Source: an uncultured Planctomycetota bacterium
GTDB lineage: Bacteria; Planctomycetota; Brocadiia; CAIUPP01
Assembly (NCBI GenBank): GCA_903901045.1
Contig: CAIUPP010000087.1
Location: 1-36,959 of the forward strand
Length of the DNA stretch: 36,959 nucleotides
Direction: 5' to 3'
In this document: positions 8,205 through 15,805 of the stretch, in pieces
Layout: every line of letters begins with the position of its first letter
Position numbering within the stretch: position 1 is the first letter of the stretch
Made by a program: the position numbers and the translations under genes
The notes under the pieces: generated by a model
Databases searched by the model: none
Told to the model about the DNA's origin: nothing
Seen by the model: only the letters and a program-made list of their open reading frames with translations

Positions 8205-8707
8205 CGTCGCCTCCTTTCGATCGCGGCCCCTTGAGGCCTTGACCCTGTTGACCTGCGCTTGCGGGCCGATCCCGTTGCGGCCACCTCAAGCTTGATGCGT
8301 CGAACCACCTGCGCCAGAGTCGTCCCGTCCACAATCTTCGCCGTCGCGTCGCGCACTTCCTTCATCACCATGCGCACGCCGCACAGTTTCTCATCGCGGC
8401 AGTGCGCGCATTTCCGGTAAGCCGTCTCGCTGACGCAGGGCACCGGCGCCAGCGGGCCGTCGAGGATCCGTATGATCTGCCCGATGGTGACCTCTTCCGG
8501 GCTCACGCGCAGGGAGTACCCTCCCCCCTTCCCCTTCCGGCTTTCCAGTATCCCGTGGCGCTGCACGTCCAGGAGGATCGCTTCGAGGAACTTCTTGGGG
8601 ATGTCCTCCTTCTCGGCCAGTTCGCCGATCGGGATGGGCCTGCCGTTCCCCTCGCGGGCGAGGTAGAAGAGGGCCTTCAGCGCGTATTCCGTTTTTTTGG
8701 AGAGCAT
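8201..8707 (-). CDS. Rrf2-family transcriptional regulator heading the pst operon
   Basis: 168 aa DNA-binding protein. The N-terminal winged helix (MLSKKTEYALKALFYLA, then IPKKFLEAILLDV and GKGGGYSL) is the classic Rrf2/IscR pattern. Cys91, Cys100, Cys103 and Cys109 lie where Rrf2 sensors bind an Fe-S cluster, but the spacing differs from IscR. It is the first gene of the operon and overlaps pstS as ATGA. The C-terminal 25 residues are basic and low-complexity. I infer autoregulation through the palindrome at 8718-8748 and control of phosphate uptake. Pho regulons usually answer to PhoB/PhoR, so this link is unusual. The signal could be redox, iron-sulfur status or a metabolite. Confidence 0.9.
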   Translation of the reverse strand: MLSKKTEYALKALFYLAREGNGRPIPIGELAEKEDIPKKFLEAILLDVQRHGILESRKGKGGGYSLRVSPEEVTIGQIIRILDGPLAPVPCVSETAYRKCAHCRDEKLCGVRMVMKEVRDATAKIVDGTTLAQVVRRIKLEVAATGSARKRRSTGSRPQGAAIERRRR

Positions 8708-8717
8708 CCGCTAATCC

Positions 8718-8770
8718 CTATTGCTTCTATAGAGTATATAGACAATAGCGAGCGCGGAGGGCAATGTCAA
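8718..8770 (-). promoter_or_regulatory. rrf2-pst promoter and double-palindrome operator
   Basis: On the minus strand, TTGACA (8765-8770), 17 bp and TATTGT (8742-8747) form a good sigma-70 promoter. A two-layer inverted repeat overlaps the -10 and start region: CTATTG/CAATAG (8743-8748 and 8718-8723) outside, TCTATA/TATAGA (8737-8742 and 8726-8731) inside. The AT-rich patch contrasts with the GC-rich surroundings. The predicted leader to the ATG at 8707 is about 28 nt. Confidence 0.7.
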
Positions 8771-8813
8771 GGGCGACGACGGAAGTTAGGGCCGTGCGGT
8801 GGGGGCAGCAACA

Positions 8814-8912
8814 AGGTGGCGCGGACTATCCAGTCCGCGTCCCGTGCCGCAGGCGCGGGAAAGAAAATGGAAGAACGCACGATGATCGCGGGTTGATAAC
8901 CCGCGCCACCCT
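8814..8912. repeat. Composite palindrome, modules A and B
   Basis: Module A (8818-8840, GGCGCGGACTATCCAGTCCGCG type), a connector containing GCCGCAGGCGCGGGAAAG and GAAGAACGCAC, then module B (8884-8909, CGCGGGTT-GAT-AACCCGCG). The outer ends GGTGGCGCGG and CCGCGCCACC also pair. The same A-connector-B order recurs at 30972-31073 and 33297-33391. The rest of the 8771-8951 gap holds nothing recognisable. Confidence 0.8.
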
Positions 8913-8951
8913 AACGAAGCAGCCCGCCCGCGCTGCCGGGCTCGGTTGGAT

Positions 8952-9509
8952 CTACTTGGGCCGGCCCGCACCAATCGGGAAGGTCGCGCCGACGCGGAAG
9001 GTGTCCTCGGGGGGGCGGTCGCGCCAGACCAGGCTGACCTCCCACACGGTGAATCGCAGCGGCGTCCAGTCGGCTTCAAGCTTCTTTAGCAGCTTTTCCA
9101 TGTTCTCGCGTCCGTTCGCCTGCCCGACGCTGAGGTGCGGCGTGAATCCGAAGTCATACAGCCGCACGTCGTTACAATCCGGCAGGACGCGCGCGAGCGC
9201 CTCCTGGAGCTCCTGCAGCGGCTTCATCGGCTCCGGGTCCAGCCAGAGGGTGTACCGCTCGCCGCCATGGTCGAAGAAGCGCACGGCGGCCAGCTCGATG
9301 GTGAAGGGCTGCAATCCGGCGCATCCCTCCGTCAGCGGCGGGACCAGCGCCGGGAACTCCTCCCTCGCCCGGAAGGGGAGCGCCATCGTGATGTGCGGCA
9401 TCCAGCGCGTCACGTGCCGGTCGTACCGCGCGCGGATCGCCTGAATCGGGCGCCAGATCTCCTGCGGCGGAATCACCACCGCCGCGCTCATTTGCGTCTT
9501 AATGGACAT
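8952..9509 (-). CDS. 2'-5' RNA ligase-like 2H phosphoesterase
   Basis: 185 aa. Two His-x-Thr/Ser motifs define the 2H superfamily: HITMAL near residue 39 and HLSVGQ near residue 125, with the usual spacing for the bilobal fold. Members act on 2',3'-cyclic phosphates or 2'-5' linkages in RNA (ThpR-like cyclic phosphodiesterase). Length fits ThpR. An ATG at residue 7 is an alternative start; neither has a strong ribosome site. It is monocistronic or paired loosely with the SGNH hydrolase upstream. The substrate is not predictable. Confidence 0.85.
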   Translation of the reverse strand: MSIKTQMSAAVVIPPQEIWRPIQAIRARYDRHVTRWMPHITMALPFRAREEFPALVPPLTEGCAGLQPFTIELAAVRFFDHGGERYTLWLDPEPMKPLQELQEALARVLPDCNDVRLYDFGFTPHLSVGQANGRENMEKLLKKLEADWTPLRFTVWEVSLVWRDRPPEDTFRVGATFPIGAGRPK

Positions 9510-9545
9510 CGTCGGTTCACCATGGACGGACTGTGACGAACTTTC

Positions 9546-10199
9546 TCAAGCCGGGCGCTTCGTATGCTCCAGCGGCCCTAGCCCCAACTCGGTCAGGATG
9601 CGCTCGGCGAAGATCCAATGCCCCAGCCCGCCAGGATGGATGACATCCGACATCCAGGAGGCCCACAGCTTCGGCTCCTTCAGGCGCGTCTCCTCCCACA
9701 TCGCGTGGTGGTCGATCAGCGCCGTCTTGTGCTGCTCCGCCTTGCGGCGAACCACCTCCATGAACGCCGGGTACTTCGCGCGGTTGGGGTTGAGCGCCGG
9801 GTCGATCGCGCAGCAGGTTTGCAGGAGCACGTGCGCCTTGCTCCCGGCGCGGACGCCCTCGATGATCCTGTCCAGATTCTCCGAGAATTCCATCTCCGGC
9901 ATGCACGCGCAGTCGTTCATGCCGATCATCAGCGAGAAGAAGTCCGGCTGGAAGCGCAGCGCGCGGTGCTCCAGCGTCGCCAGAATGCCGCGCGTCGAGT
10001 CCCCCGAGATGCCCGTGTTAACGAACAGGTTCATCTTCCGGCCCATCTCGAACCGGACGCGCTCCGCGACCAGCTCCACGTAATCGCGCCTGCCCTCGGT
10101 GTGCAGCGCGCCGTGCGTGATGCTATCGCCGCAGAAGACCCAGAGGGCATTCTTGTTCGTGTTGATTTCGTCGATCAGTCCGCGCATTGCGTCATTCAT
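9546..10199 (-). CDS. SGNH/GDSL-family hydrolase
   Basis: 217 aa. Block I is CGDSITHG with the nucleophilic Ser, block III has GMND, and block V is DVIHPG with the catalytic Asp and His, so the triad and oxyanion residues are intact. Such enzymes are esterases, lipases or carbohydrate deacetylases. No signal peptide is seen, so it is probably cytosolic. ATG at 10199 is chosen with AGGAG about 9 nt upstream; the longer reading starts with TTG. A weak minus-strand promoter (TTGCGC at 10265-10270, TAAAAC at 10241-10246) lies upstream. Substrate unknown. Confidence 0.88.
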   Translation of the reverse strand: MNDAMRGLIDEINTNKNALWVFCGDSITHGALHTEGRRDYVELVAERVRFEMGRKMNLFVNTGISGDSTRGILATLEHRALRFQPDFFSLMIGMNDCACMPEMEFSENLDRIIEGVRAGSKAHVLLQTCCAIDPALNPNRAKYPAFMEVVRRKAEQHKTALIDHHAMWEETRLKEPKLWASWMSDVIHPGGLGHWIFAERILTELGLGPLEHTKRPA

Positions 10200-10358
10200 C
10201 TTTCCGTTCTCCTTCAAGGGAACCCCCGCGGCGAGCAGATGTTTTACACTGTCCGGCGGCCGCGGCGCAACTGTGGGCCGGGCGGGCCGTTCCGAAGCCG
10301 TTCTTCATGCGGGGGCGCGGCGGTGCCTTGCCCCTGCAACACCGCGCCGCACATGCGC

Positions 10359-10388
10359 TTGTAATCCGCCCCCGGGAAATGCTACTTT
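10359..10388 (+). promoter_or_regulatory. Candidate sigma-70 promoter
   Basis: TTGTAA (10359-10364), 18 bp, TACTTT (10383-10388). It stands about 33 bp before the GTG start at 10421. Confidence 0.4.
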
Positions 10389-10420
10389 ATGAAACACCCC
10401 TTTAATTGAGAGGAAGCGCT

Positions 10421-10774
10421 GTGATCTACAAACGCGAAGAGTACCTTGAGGAAAGCCCCACGGATCAGAAGTTCCCCGTCAAGCAGATCGAAGTGCTCAG
10501 CTCGATCGACGGCAAGGAGAGCAAGTACATCGGGCGCGTGAGCCTGGGACTCCAGACCCCCATGGGGGTGCAGACCATCCCGGTGAGTTTCGAGGTGGAG
10601 GCCGCGAGCATCCAGGAAGCGTTCGCCAAGTTCTCCACGCGCGCCGACGCGGAAGTCGAGGTGGCCAAGAAGGAACTTCAGGACGAGCTTCAGGAGATGC
10701 GCCGCCGCAGCCAGAACCGCATCGTCACCCCCGGCGACCTGCCGCCGACGGACATGGGCAGGCTCAAGCTCTAA
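10421..10774 (+). CDS. Conserved-looking small protein of unknown function
   Basis: 117 aa, not recognised. GTG start at 10421 with GAGGAA 6-7 nt upstream. The first two thirds look beta-rich (IGRVSLGLQTPMGVQTIPVSFEVEA), followed by a long charged helix (about 65-100, many Glu, Lys and Arg). The end is polar (NRIVTPGDLPPTDM). No signal peptide, membrane segment or Cys, so a soluble cytosolic protein that may bind a partner through the helix. It stands alone with its own promoter. Confidence 0.75.
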   Translation: MIYKREEYLEESPTDQKFPVKQIEVLSSIDGKESKYIGRVSLGLQTPMGVQTIPVSFEVEAASIQEAFAKFSTRADAEVEVAKKELQDELQEMRRRSQNRIVTPGDLPPTDMGRLKL

Positions 10775-10800
10775 CGACGTGCGCTCACGCGGAGACACGG

Positions 10801-10957
10801 AGAACGGCGGAACGAAGGGAACCGCCGATGAACGCAGATAAACGCAGATACGAACGGGAAGGTTGATTGCGCGTCCGTCTCTTTGCTCTGACCTTTCCTA
10901 TCGGCGTTCATCTGCGTTCATCGGCGGTTCCCTTCTCTGTCGTTTCGTTGCCGTTCC
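10801..10957. repeat. Inverted AACGCAGATA-word repeat
   Basis: AACGCAGATA occurs twice exactly in tandem (10831-10850), preceded by AAGGGAACCGCCGATG. The right arm 10899-10933 reads the reverse complement and ends CGGCGGTTCCCTT. The outer ends are GAACGGCGGAACG on the left and CGTTTCGTTGCCGTTCC on the right. It fills the gap between the small protein and the response-regulator gene. Confidence 0.75.
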
Positions 10958-10962
10958 CGCCG

Positions 10963-12344
<1,382 letters not shown>

Positions 12345-12348
<4 letters not shown>

Positions 12349-13211
12349 GTCCGGGCCTCCTTCGGTTTCTCCTTCGGTTTCTGTGCGGCCGGCGCGGGAA
12401 GCGGAGCGACGGGGAGGATCATCGCGAAGCAACTCCCCTTGCCCGGCTCGCTGTGCACCAGAAGGCGTCCGTCATGCTGCTCGACGATCCGCCGCGCGGT
12501 GGGCAGGCCCAGGCCGGTCCCCCCCTTGCGGGTGGAGTAGAACGCCTCGAAAATCTTGTCCAGGTTCTCCGGCGGAATGCCGCGGCCCGTGTCGATCACG
12601 TCGATGCGCAGCCAGCCGTCCACCGCGCCGCTGCGCAGGATGATCTCATGCGGCCGCCCCTCCTCCATCGCCTCCTTCGCGTTGAGCAGCAGGTTCAGCA
12701 GCGCCTGGCGCAGGAGGTTGCCGTCGAGAATGCACTCCGGCAGCGGTTCGAGACATTTGCGCAGTTCGATCTTCCTGGATTCGAGCTCCGGCGCGATGAA
12801 AGCGGAGACCTCCTCGATCAGCTTGTTCACGTCGCACGGCGCAGGCTGCAGCGGCTGGCCGCGCGCGAAACCCAGGAAATCATCGAGCGTTCCGGCCAGC
12901 CGGTTCGTCTCGGCCAGGAGCATCTGAATGCGCTTGAGCGCGCGGCGCTCCTCGGGCGTTTCGGCGTTCGCCCACTCCTCCGCGAGGAGCTGGAGGTTCA
13001 GGCTGAGGCTGTTCAGCGGGTTCTTGATTTCGTGCACCAGCCCCCCCGCCAGCGCGCCGGCATAGGCCAATTGCTCGGCGCGGCGCTGCCGCTCGATGGT
13101 TTCGGGGTCCGCCTCCTCTTTGCGCCGCGCGGAGGCAACCAGGTACGCGAAAACCCCCGCGCCGACGATGAGCGGCAGCGCGGAAAGGATTAACATAAGG
13201 GCGATCTTCAA
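12345..13211 (-). CDS. Sensor histidine kinase, NtrB/ZraS-like, minimal input domain
   Basis: 288 aa. One N-terminal membrane segment (about 3-27), then a HisKA domain with His60 in LVHEIKNPL, and an ATPase domain with N box NLLLNAKEA, G1 DTGRGIP and G2 GGTGLGL. There is no periplasmic or PAS domain, so the signal must come through the membrane helix or a partner. It is coupled to the response regulator by a 4-bp overlap. The start is TTG at 13211 with AGGTG 7 nt upstream; an ATG at 13196 is the alternative. The C-terminal tail is Pro/Lys-rich and probably disordered. Confidence 0.92.
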
Positions 13212-13261
13212 GCGGTTTCACCTGAAAAAAGGCCTGGACAACTTGCCCCTCGCGAAGGATG

Positions 13262-13290
13262 ATTGTAGAGTCTCGGCAAGCACCGCGCAA
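13262..13290 (-). promoter_or_regulatory. Promoter of the kinase-regulator operon
   Basis: Minus strand TTGCGC (13285-13290), 17 bp, TACAAT (13262-13267). The predicted leader to 13211 is about 45 nt. Confidence 0.5.
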
Positions 13291-13307
13291 GGCGGGCGGG
13301 AAGAACG

Positions 13308-13404
13308 GCGAGCGTAGAATGTAGAGTGCAGAATGCAGAGTGTAGAATTCAGAGTGAACGATACTGAGTGAAGAAGGGTGGAGCGCGCTGTCCCAGCGCG
13401 CTTG
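13308..13404. repeat. 7-bp word repeat (CAGAATG type) followed by a palindrome
   Basis: 13312-13356 reads as near-perfect heptamers: TAGAATG, TAGAGTG, CAGAATG, CAGAGTG, TAGAATT, CAGAGTG. A separate palindrome, AGCGCGCTGTCCCAGCGCGCT, is at 13382-13402, just before the ArfB start. The heptamer family recurs at 28629-28740. Confidence 0.75.
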
Positions 13405-13409
13405 AACGA

Positions 13410-13832
13410 ATGCTTCAGATCACAGACAAAATCGCCATCCCGGACGACGCGGTGGAGATGGAATTCGTGCGCGCGGGCGGGCCGGGGGGACAGAACGTCA
13501 ACAAGGTCTCGACGGCGGTGCGGCTCCGGTTCGACCCGGCGCGCTGCGCGGCGCTGAGCGACGCGGTGCGGGACCGCCTGAGCCGCCTGGCCGGGCGGCG
13601 GTTGAGCCGGACAGGCATCCTCACCATCGAAGCGCAGCGCTTCCGAACCCAGGAGCAGAACCGGCAGGATGCGCTCGACCGGCTGGCCGAACTGATCCGC
13701 GCCGCGCTGATCGCCCCCCGCCCGCGCCGCGCGACGCGCCCCTCGCTGGGCGCGAAACGGCGGCGTCTCAAGACCAAGCACCACCGCAGCGCCATCAAAG
13801 GAACGCGCCGCACGCCGGAGGATGAGGAGTGA
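13410..13832 (+). CDS. arfB: Alternative ribosome-rescue factor ArfB-like peptidyl-tRNA hydrolase
   Basis: 140 aa. The class-I release-factor catalytic domain has the GGQ motif in RAGGPGGQNVNK (about 22-33), which hydrolyses peptidyl-tRNA. The C-terminus (about 105-140) is a basic, probably disordered tail (ATRPSLGAKRRRLKTKHH), the part that enters the empty mRNA channel of stalled ribosomes in ArfB/YaeJ. No codon-recognition domain is present, and the length matches ArfB. The start at 13410 removes a 14-residue extension that would be encoded by the upstream palindrome. The ribosome site is weak. Confidence 0.92.
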   Translation: MLQITDKIAIPDDAVEMEFVRAGGPGGQNVNKVSTAVRLRFDPARCAALSDAVRDRLSRLAGRRLSRTGILTIEAQRFRTQEQNRQDALDRLAELIRAALIAPRPRRATRPSLGAKRRRLKTKHHRSAIKGTRRTPEDEE

Positions 13833-14033
13833 CGAACGACGGCAACGGCTTCTGGGAACGGGATAACGGGAATCACAGAGATATTGATTGACCGGAGCTG
13901 GTCTCACAACTAACCCGTGGGCGCGGACGGCACAGTCCGCGCCACAGTTGTGAAACCAGTTCCACCACGCCTCTGTCTTACTCATATCGCTGTAATCCCC
14001 GTCATCCCGTTCCAAGAAGTCGTTGTTGTTCGT
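13831..14033. repeat. Nested three-layer inverted repeat between arfB and arsR
   Basis: Outer arms: 13848-13884 (TTCTGGGAACGGGATAACGG side) and 13984-14018 (CGTCATCCCGTTCCAAGAAG side). Middle arms: 13894-13911 (GGAGCTGGTCTCACAACT) and 13946-13963 (AGTTGTGAAACCAGTTCC). Inner: GGCGCGGAC and GTCCGCGCC (13920-13943), a module-A variant. GACGGCAACGG at the left and GTCGCCGTTTCC at the right frame the whole. Confidence 0.75.
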
Positions 14034-14062
14034 CGCCGTTTCCTCTCGTTTTGCGGCAGCCC

Positions 14063-14096
14063 TTGACATAACGTGACTATGTGATAGAATAGTCAC
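14063..14096 (+). promoter_or_regulatory. ars promoter and ArsR-type operator
   Basis: TTGACA (14063-14068), 16 bp, TAGAAT (14085-14090). The inverted repeat GTGACTAT (14073-14080) and ATAGTCAC (14089-14096) spans the spacer and the -10. An ArsR repressor dimer here would block transcription. The start codon at 14099 lies 8 nt after the -10, so the transcript is probably leaderless. Confidence 0.75.
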
Positions 14097-14098
14097 AT

Positions 14099-14518
14099 AT
14101 GAAGAATCCGAAGAAGGCCCCAAAACCCCCGGACGCTTTGGAATTGCGCCGGCTGGCCGCGAAGGCGGAGTTGGTGAAGGCGCTGGCGCACCCGCTGCGG
14201 CTGGCGATCGTCGAATTCCTGGCCGATGGCGAGCGCTGCGTCTGCGAAATCGCCGAACTGGCCGGCGCCGAGCGCTCCAACATCTCCCGCCACCTCGCGC
14301 TCATGGTGCGCGCGGGGGTCCTTTCCAATCGCAAGCAGGGGTTGCAGGTGTACTACAGCCTGCGCTGCCGCTGCATCGGCGAGTTCATGCGCTGCGTGAC
14401 CGACCTGCTGCGCGAGCGCGTGGAGGAAAGCGCCTGCTTGTTGAGCGGGCGCAGGGGCGCGAAAGAGGAATGTGTTTCATGCAGAGATTCCGCCGGCAAA
14501 CAGGGGAGAGGTCGATGA
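14099..14518 (+). CDS. arsR: ArsR-family metalloregulator of the arsenic island
   Basis: 139 aa winged-helix repressor. The metal-box motif ERCVCEIAEL (about 43-52) has the two Cys of the classic ELCVCDL arsenite-binding site. The recognition helix is in RSNISRHLALMVRAGVL. Further Cys are in the C-terminal region (RCRCIGEFMRC, ACLL, ECVSC), possibly extra metalloid ligands. Arsenite binding would release it from the palindrome that overlaps its promoter. No Shine-Dalgarno is visible. The stop overlaps the next ATG (ATGA), so it is coupled to the small thioredoxin. Confidence 0.93.
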   Translation: MKNPKKAPKPPDALELRRLAAKAELVKALAHPLRLAIVEFLADGERCVCEIAELAGAERSNISRHLALMVRAGVLSNRKQGLQVYYSLRCRCIGEFMRCVTDLLRERVEESACLLSGRRGAKEECVSCRDSAGKQGRGR

Positions 14519-14748
14519 AGAAGCTGCAAGTACTGGGCACGGGATGCCCGAAGTGCAAGAAATTGGCGGAGAACGCCGAGGCCGCGGCCAAGGCGCTGGG
14601 GATCGAATACACGCTGGAGAAAGTCACGAACATCAGCGATATCATGAAGTTCGGCGTGATGACGACTCCGGCCCTGGCGGTGGATGGCGTGGTGACGTCC
14701 GCGGGCAAGGTGCCGAGTGTTGACGAAATCAAGTCCATGATGAGTTAG
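14515..14748 (+). CDS. Small thioredoxin-like redox-active disulfide protein
   Basis: 77 aa, the size of the glutaredoxin-like redox-active disulfide protein 2 family. The catalytic Cys pair is in GTGCPKC (Cys11, Cys14), and the cis-Pro loop is MTTPALAV. No signal peptide, so it is cytosolic. This family is often found beside ArsP/SO_0444-type permeases and arsenic genes. It may supply electrons to ArsC, or pass thiol-bound arsenite. GGGAGAGG precedes the ATG at 14515, which overlaps the arsR stop. Confidence 0.88.
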   Translation: MKKLQVLGTGCPKCKKLAENAEAAAKALGIEYTLEKVTNISDIMKFGVMTTPALAVDGVVTSAGKVPSVDEIKSMMS

Positions 14749-14760
14749 GGAGGACGGTCC

Positions 14761-15165
14761 ATGGCGAAATGTTCCTGCGCGGGTGGCGTGAAAGTGGTTC
14801 TGCCGTGCAGCGGTTCGGCGAATGTGGGACAGATCGCCAACGAAGCGGCGAAGCGCCTCGACATCGAAGGGACGGCGAAGTTCTTCTGCACCGCCGGCCT
14901 CGGCGGGCATGTGAGCGGGATGGTCGCCTCGGTGAAGGGGGCGGACAAGGTCCTCGTGCTTGACGGCTGCCCGGTGGGCTGCGCGCGGAAATGCGCGGAG
15001 GAAGCCGGGATTTCAGGTTTCGAACGCGTTGTGGTTTCCGAACTGGGGATCGAGAAGAAGCACGAGTTCAACATCGCCGAGGCTGACATCCAGAAGGTCG
15101 TGGCGCAGTGCCGCGCGACGCTGTCGGCGTCCGGCGCAAAGAAGGGCGCCGGGTGCTGTGGGTGA
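14761..15165 (+). CDS. DGC-domain putative zinc-binding protein
   Basis: 134 aa. The LDGCPVGCARKC segment carries the DGC motif of the family usually named putative zinc-binding protein. Other Cys lie at the N-terminus (Cys4, Cys6, Cys16), in FFCTAGLGGH and in a terminal CCG. The alternating GxG-like and hydrophobic strands suggest a Rossmann-like fold. It recurs in arsenic and heavy-metal clusters, but its biochemical role is not established. A metal or metalloid sulfhydryl carrier is plausible. GGGAGG gives a good ribosome site; the gap to the previous gene is 12 bp. Confidence 0.85.
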   Translation: MAKCSCAGGVKVVLPCSGSANVGQIANEAAKRLDIEGTAKFFCTAGLGGHVSGMVASVKGADKVLVLDGCPVGCARKCAEEAGISGFERVVVSELGIEKKHEFNIAEADIQKVVAQCRATLSASGAKKGAGCCG

Positions 15166-15218
15166 GCCTTTGAGAATGGCATTAGGCCAAGCTTGCCCGT
15201 GCAGTTCCGGGGAGGACG

Positions 15219-15317
15219 GTGGCGTTGCGCTGCTTCATATGTCAGCCGCCGCCCTGCTGCTGTGGGGATTCATCCGGCTGCGCAAGCGTTTTTGGCAAAG
15301 AGAGAAATTACCCATGA
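15219..15317 (+). CDS. Possible 32-aa cysteine-rich small protein
   Basis: A short frame from GTG 15219 (or TTG 15225, about 9 nt after GGGGAGG) to TGA 15317. It has six Cys in 32 residues: a CFIC pair, a CCC run and one more. The stop overlaps the next gene's ATG as ATGA, the coupling seen elsewhere in this operon. GGGAGGACGGT also precedes the previous gene. Against it: the GTG is too close to the ribosome site, and another frame over the same bases could instead be an extended N-terminus of the next gene (from ATG 15176). Confidence 0.28.
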   Translation: MALRCFICQPPPCCCGDSSGCASVFGKERNYP

Positions 15318-15766
15318 AAACGTTCTGGAAAATCGCCATCGGAGCGGCCCTCGTGGTTGCCGTGGGGGCCGTCTTTGCGCTCAAGGGACGCGCCCCGGCG
15401 CCGGACGCGCGCAAGCCCGGCGCGGCGGCGGCGACGCCCATTCCGCCGGAAGCCGCAGCGGCACTGCCCCGGCTCGTGGATTTGGGGTCCACCACCTGCA
15501 TCCCCTGCAAGATGATGACGCCGGTCTTGGAGGAACTCAAGAAAGAATGCGCCGGGAGGCTGGAGGTCGAGTTCATCGACGTGACGCAGGACCGCGCGGC
15601 GATTAGCCTCTATCAAGTCAAGGTGATTCCCACACAAGTCTTCTTCGACCCGGCGGGCGTTGTGCTGTTCCGCCACGAAGGCTTTTTCGCCAAGGCGGAC
15701 ATCCTGGCAAAGTGGAAGGCATTGGGGGTCGACCTCCAGCCTTCCAGCGAAACTCAGGCAAAATAG
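15314..15766 (+). CDS. Membrane-anchored or exported thioredoxin
   Basis: 150 aa. One N-terminal hydrophobic segment (about 4-23) precedes an Ala/Pro-rich linker and a thioredoxin domain. The active site is CIPC (Cys62, Cys65), followed by KVIPTQVFFD with the cis-Pro. The N-terminal helix lacks a clear cleavage site, so it probably anchors the domain on the periplasmic side. CcdA, three genes on, could reduce it. ATG 15314 is chosen; an in-frame ATG at 15176 would add 46 residues with a second hydrophobic stretch, so the N-terminus is uncertain. Confidence 0.85.
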   Translation: MKTFWKIAIGAALVVAVGAVFALKGRAPAPDARKPGAAAATPIPPEAAAALPRLVDLGSTTCIPCKMMTPVLEELKKECAGRLEVEFIDVTQDRAAISLYQVKVIPTQVFFDPAGVVLFRHEGFFAKADILAKWKALGVDLQPSSETQAK

Positions 15767-15805
15767 GGCTGCGCCCGAATGGCGGCCCATGTCGAAAGGG
15801 AAACG

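Noticed and set aside
8814-8912. Composite palindromes as Rho-independent terminators
   Set aside because: The stems are strong, but no U tract follows on either strand. They also occur in promoter-side gaps.
8764-9444. A 226-codon plus-strand frame
   Set aside because: It runs through composite palindromes and then antisense to the 2H phosphoesterase gene.
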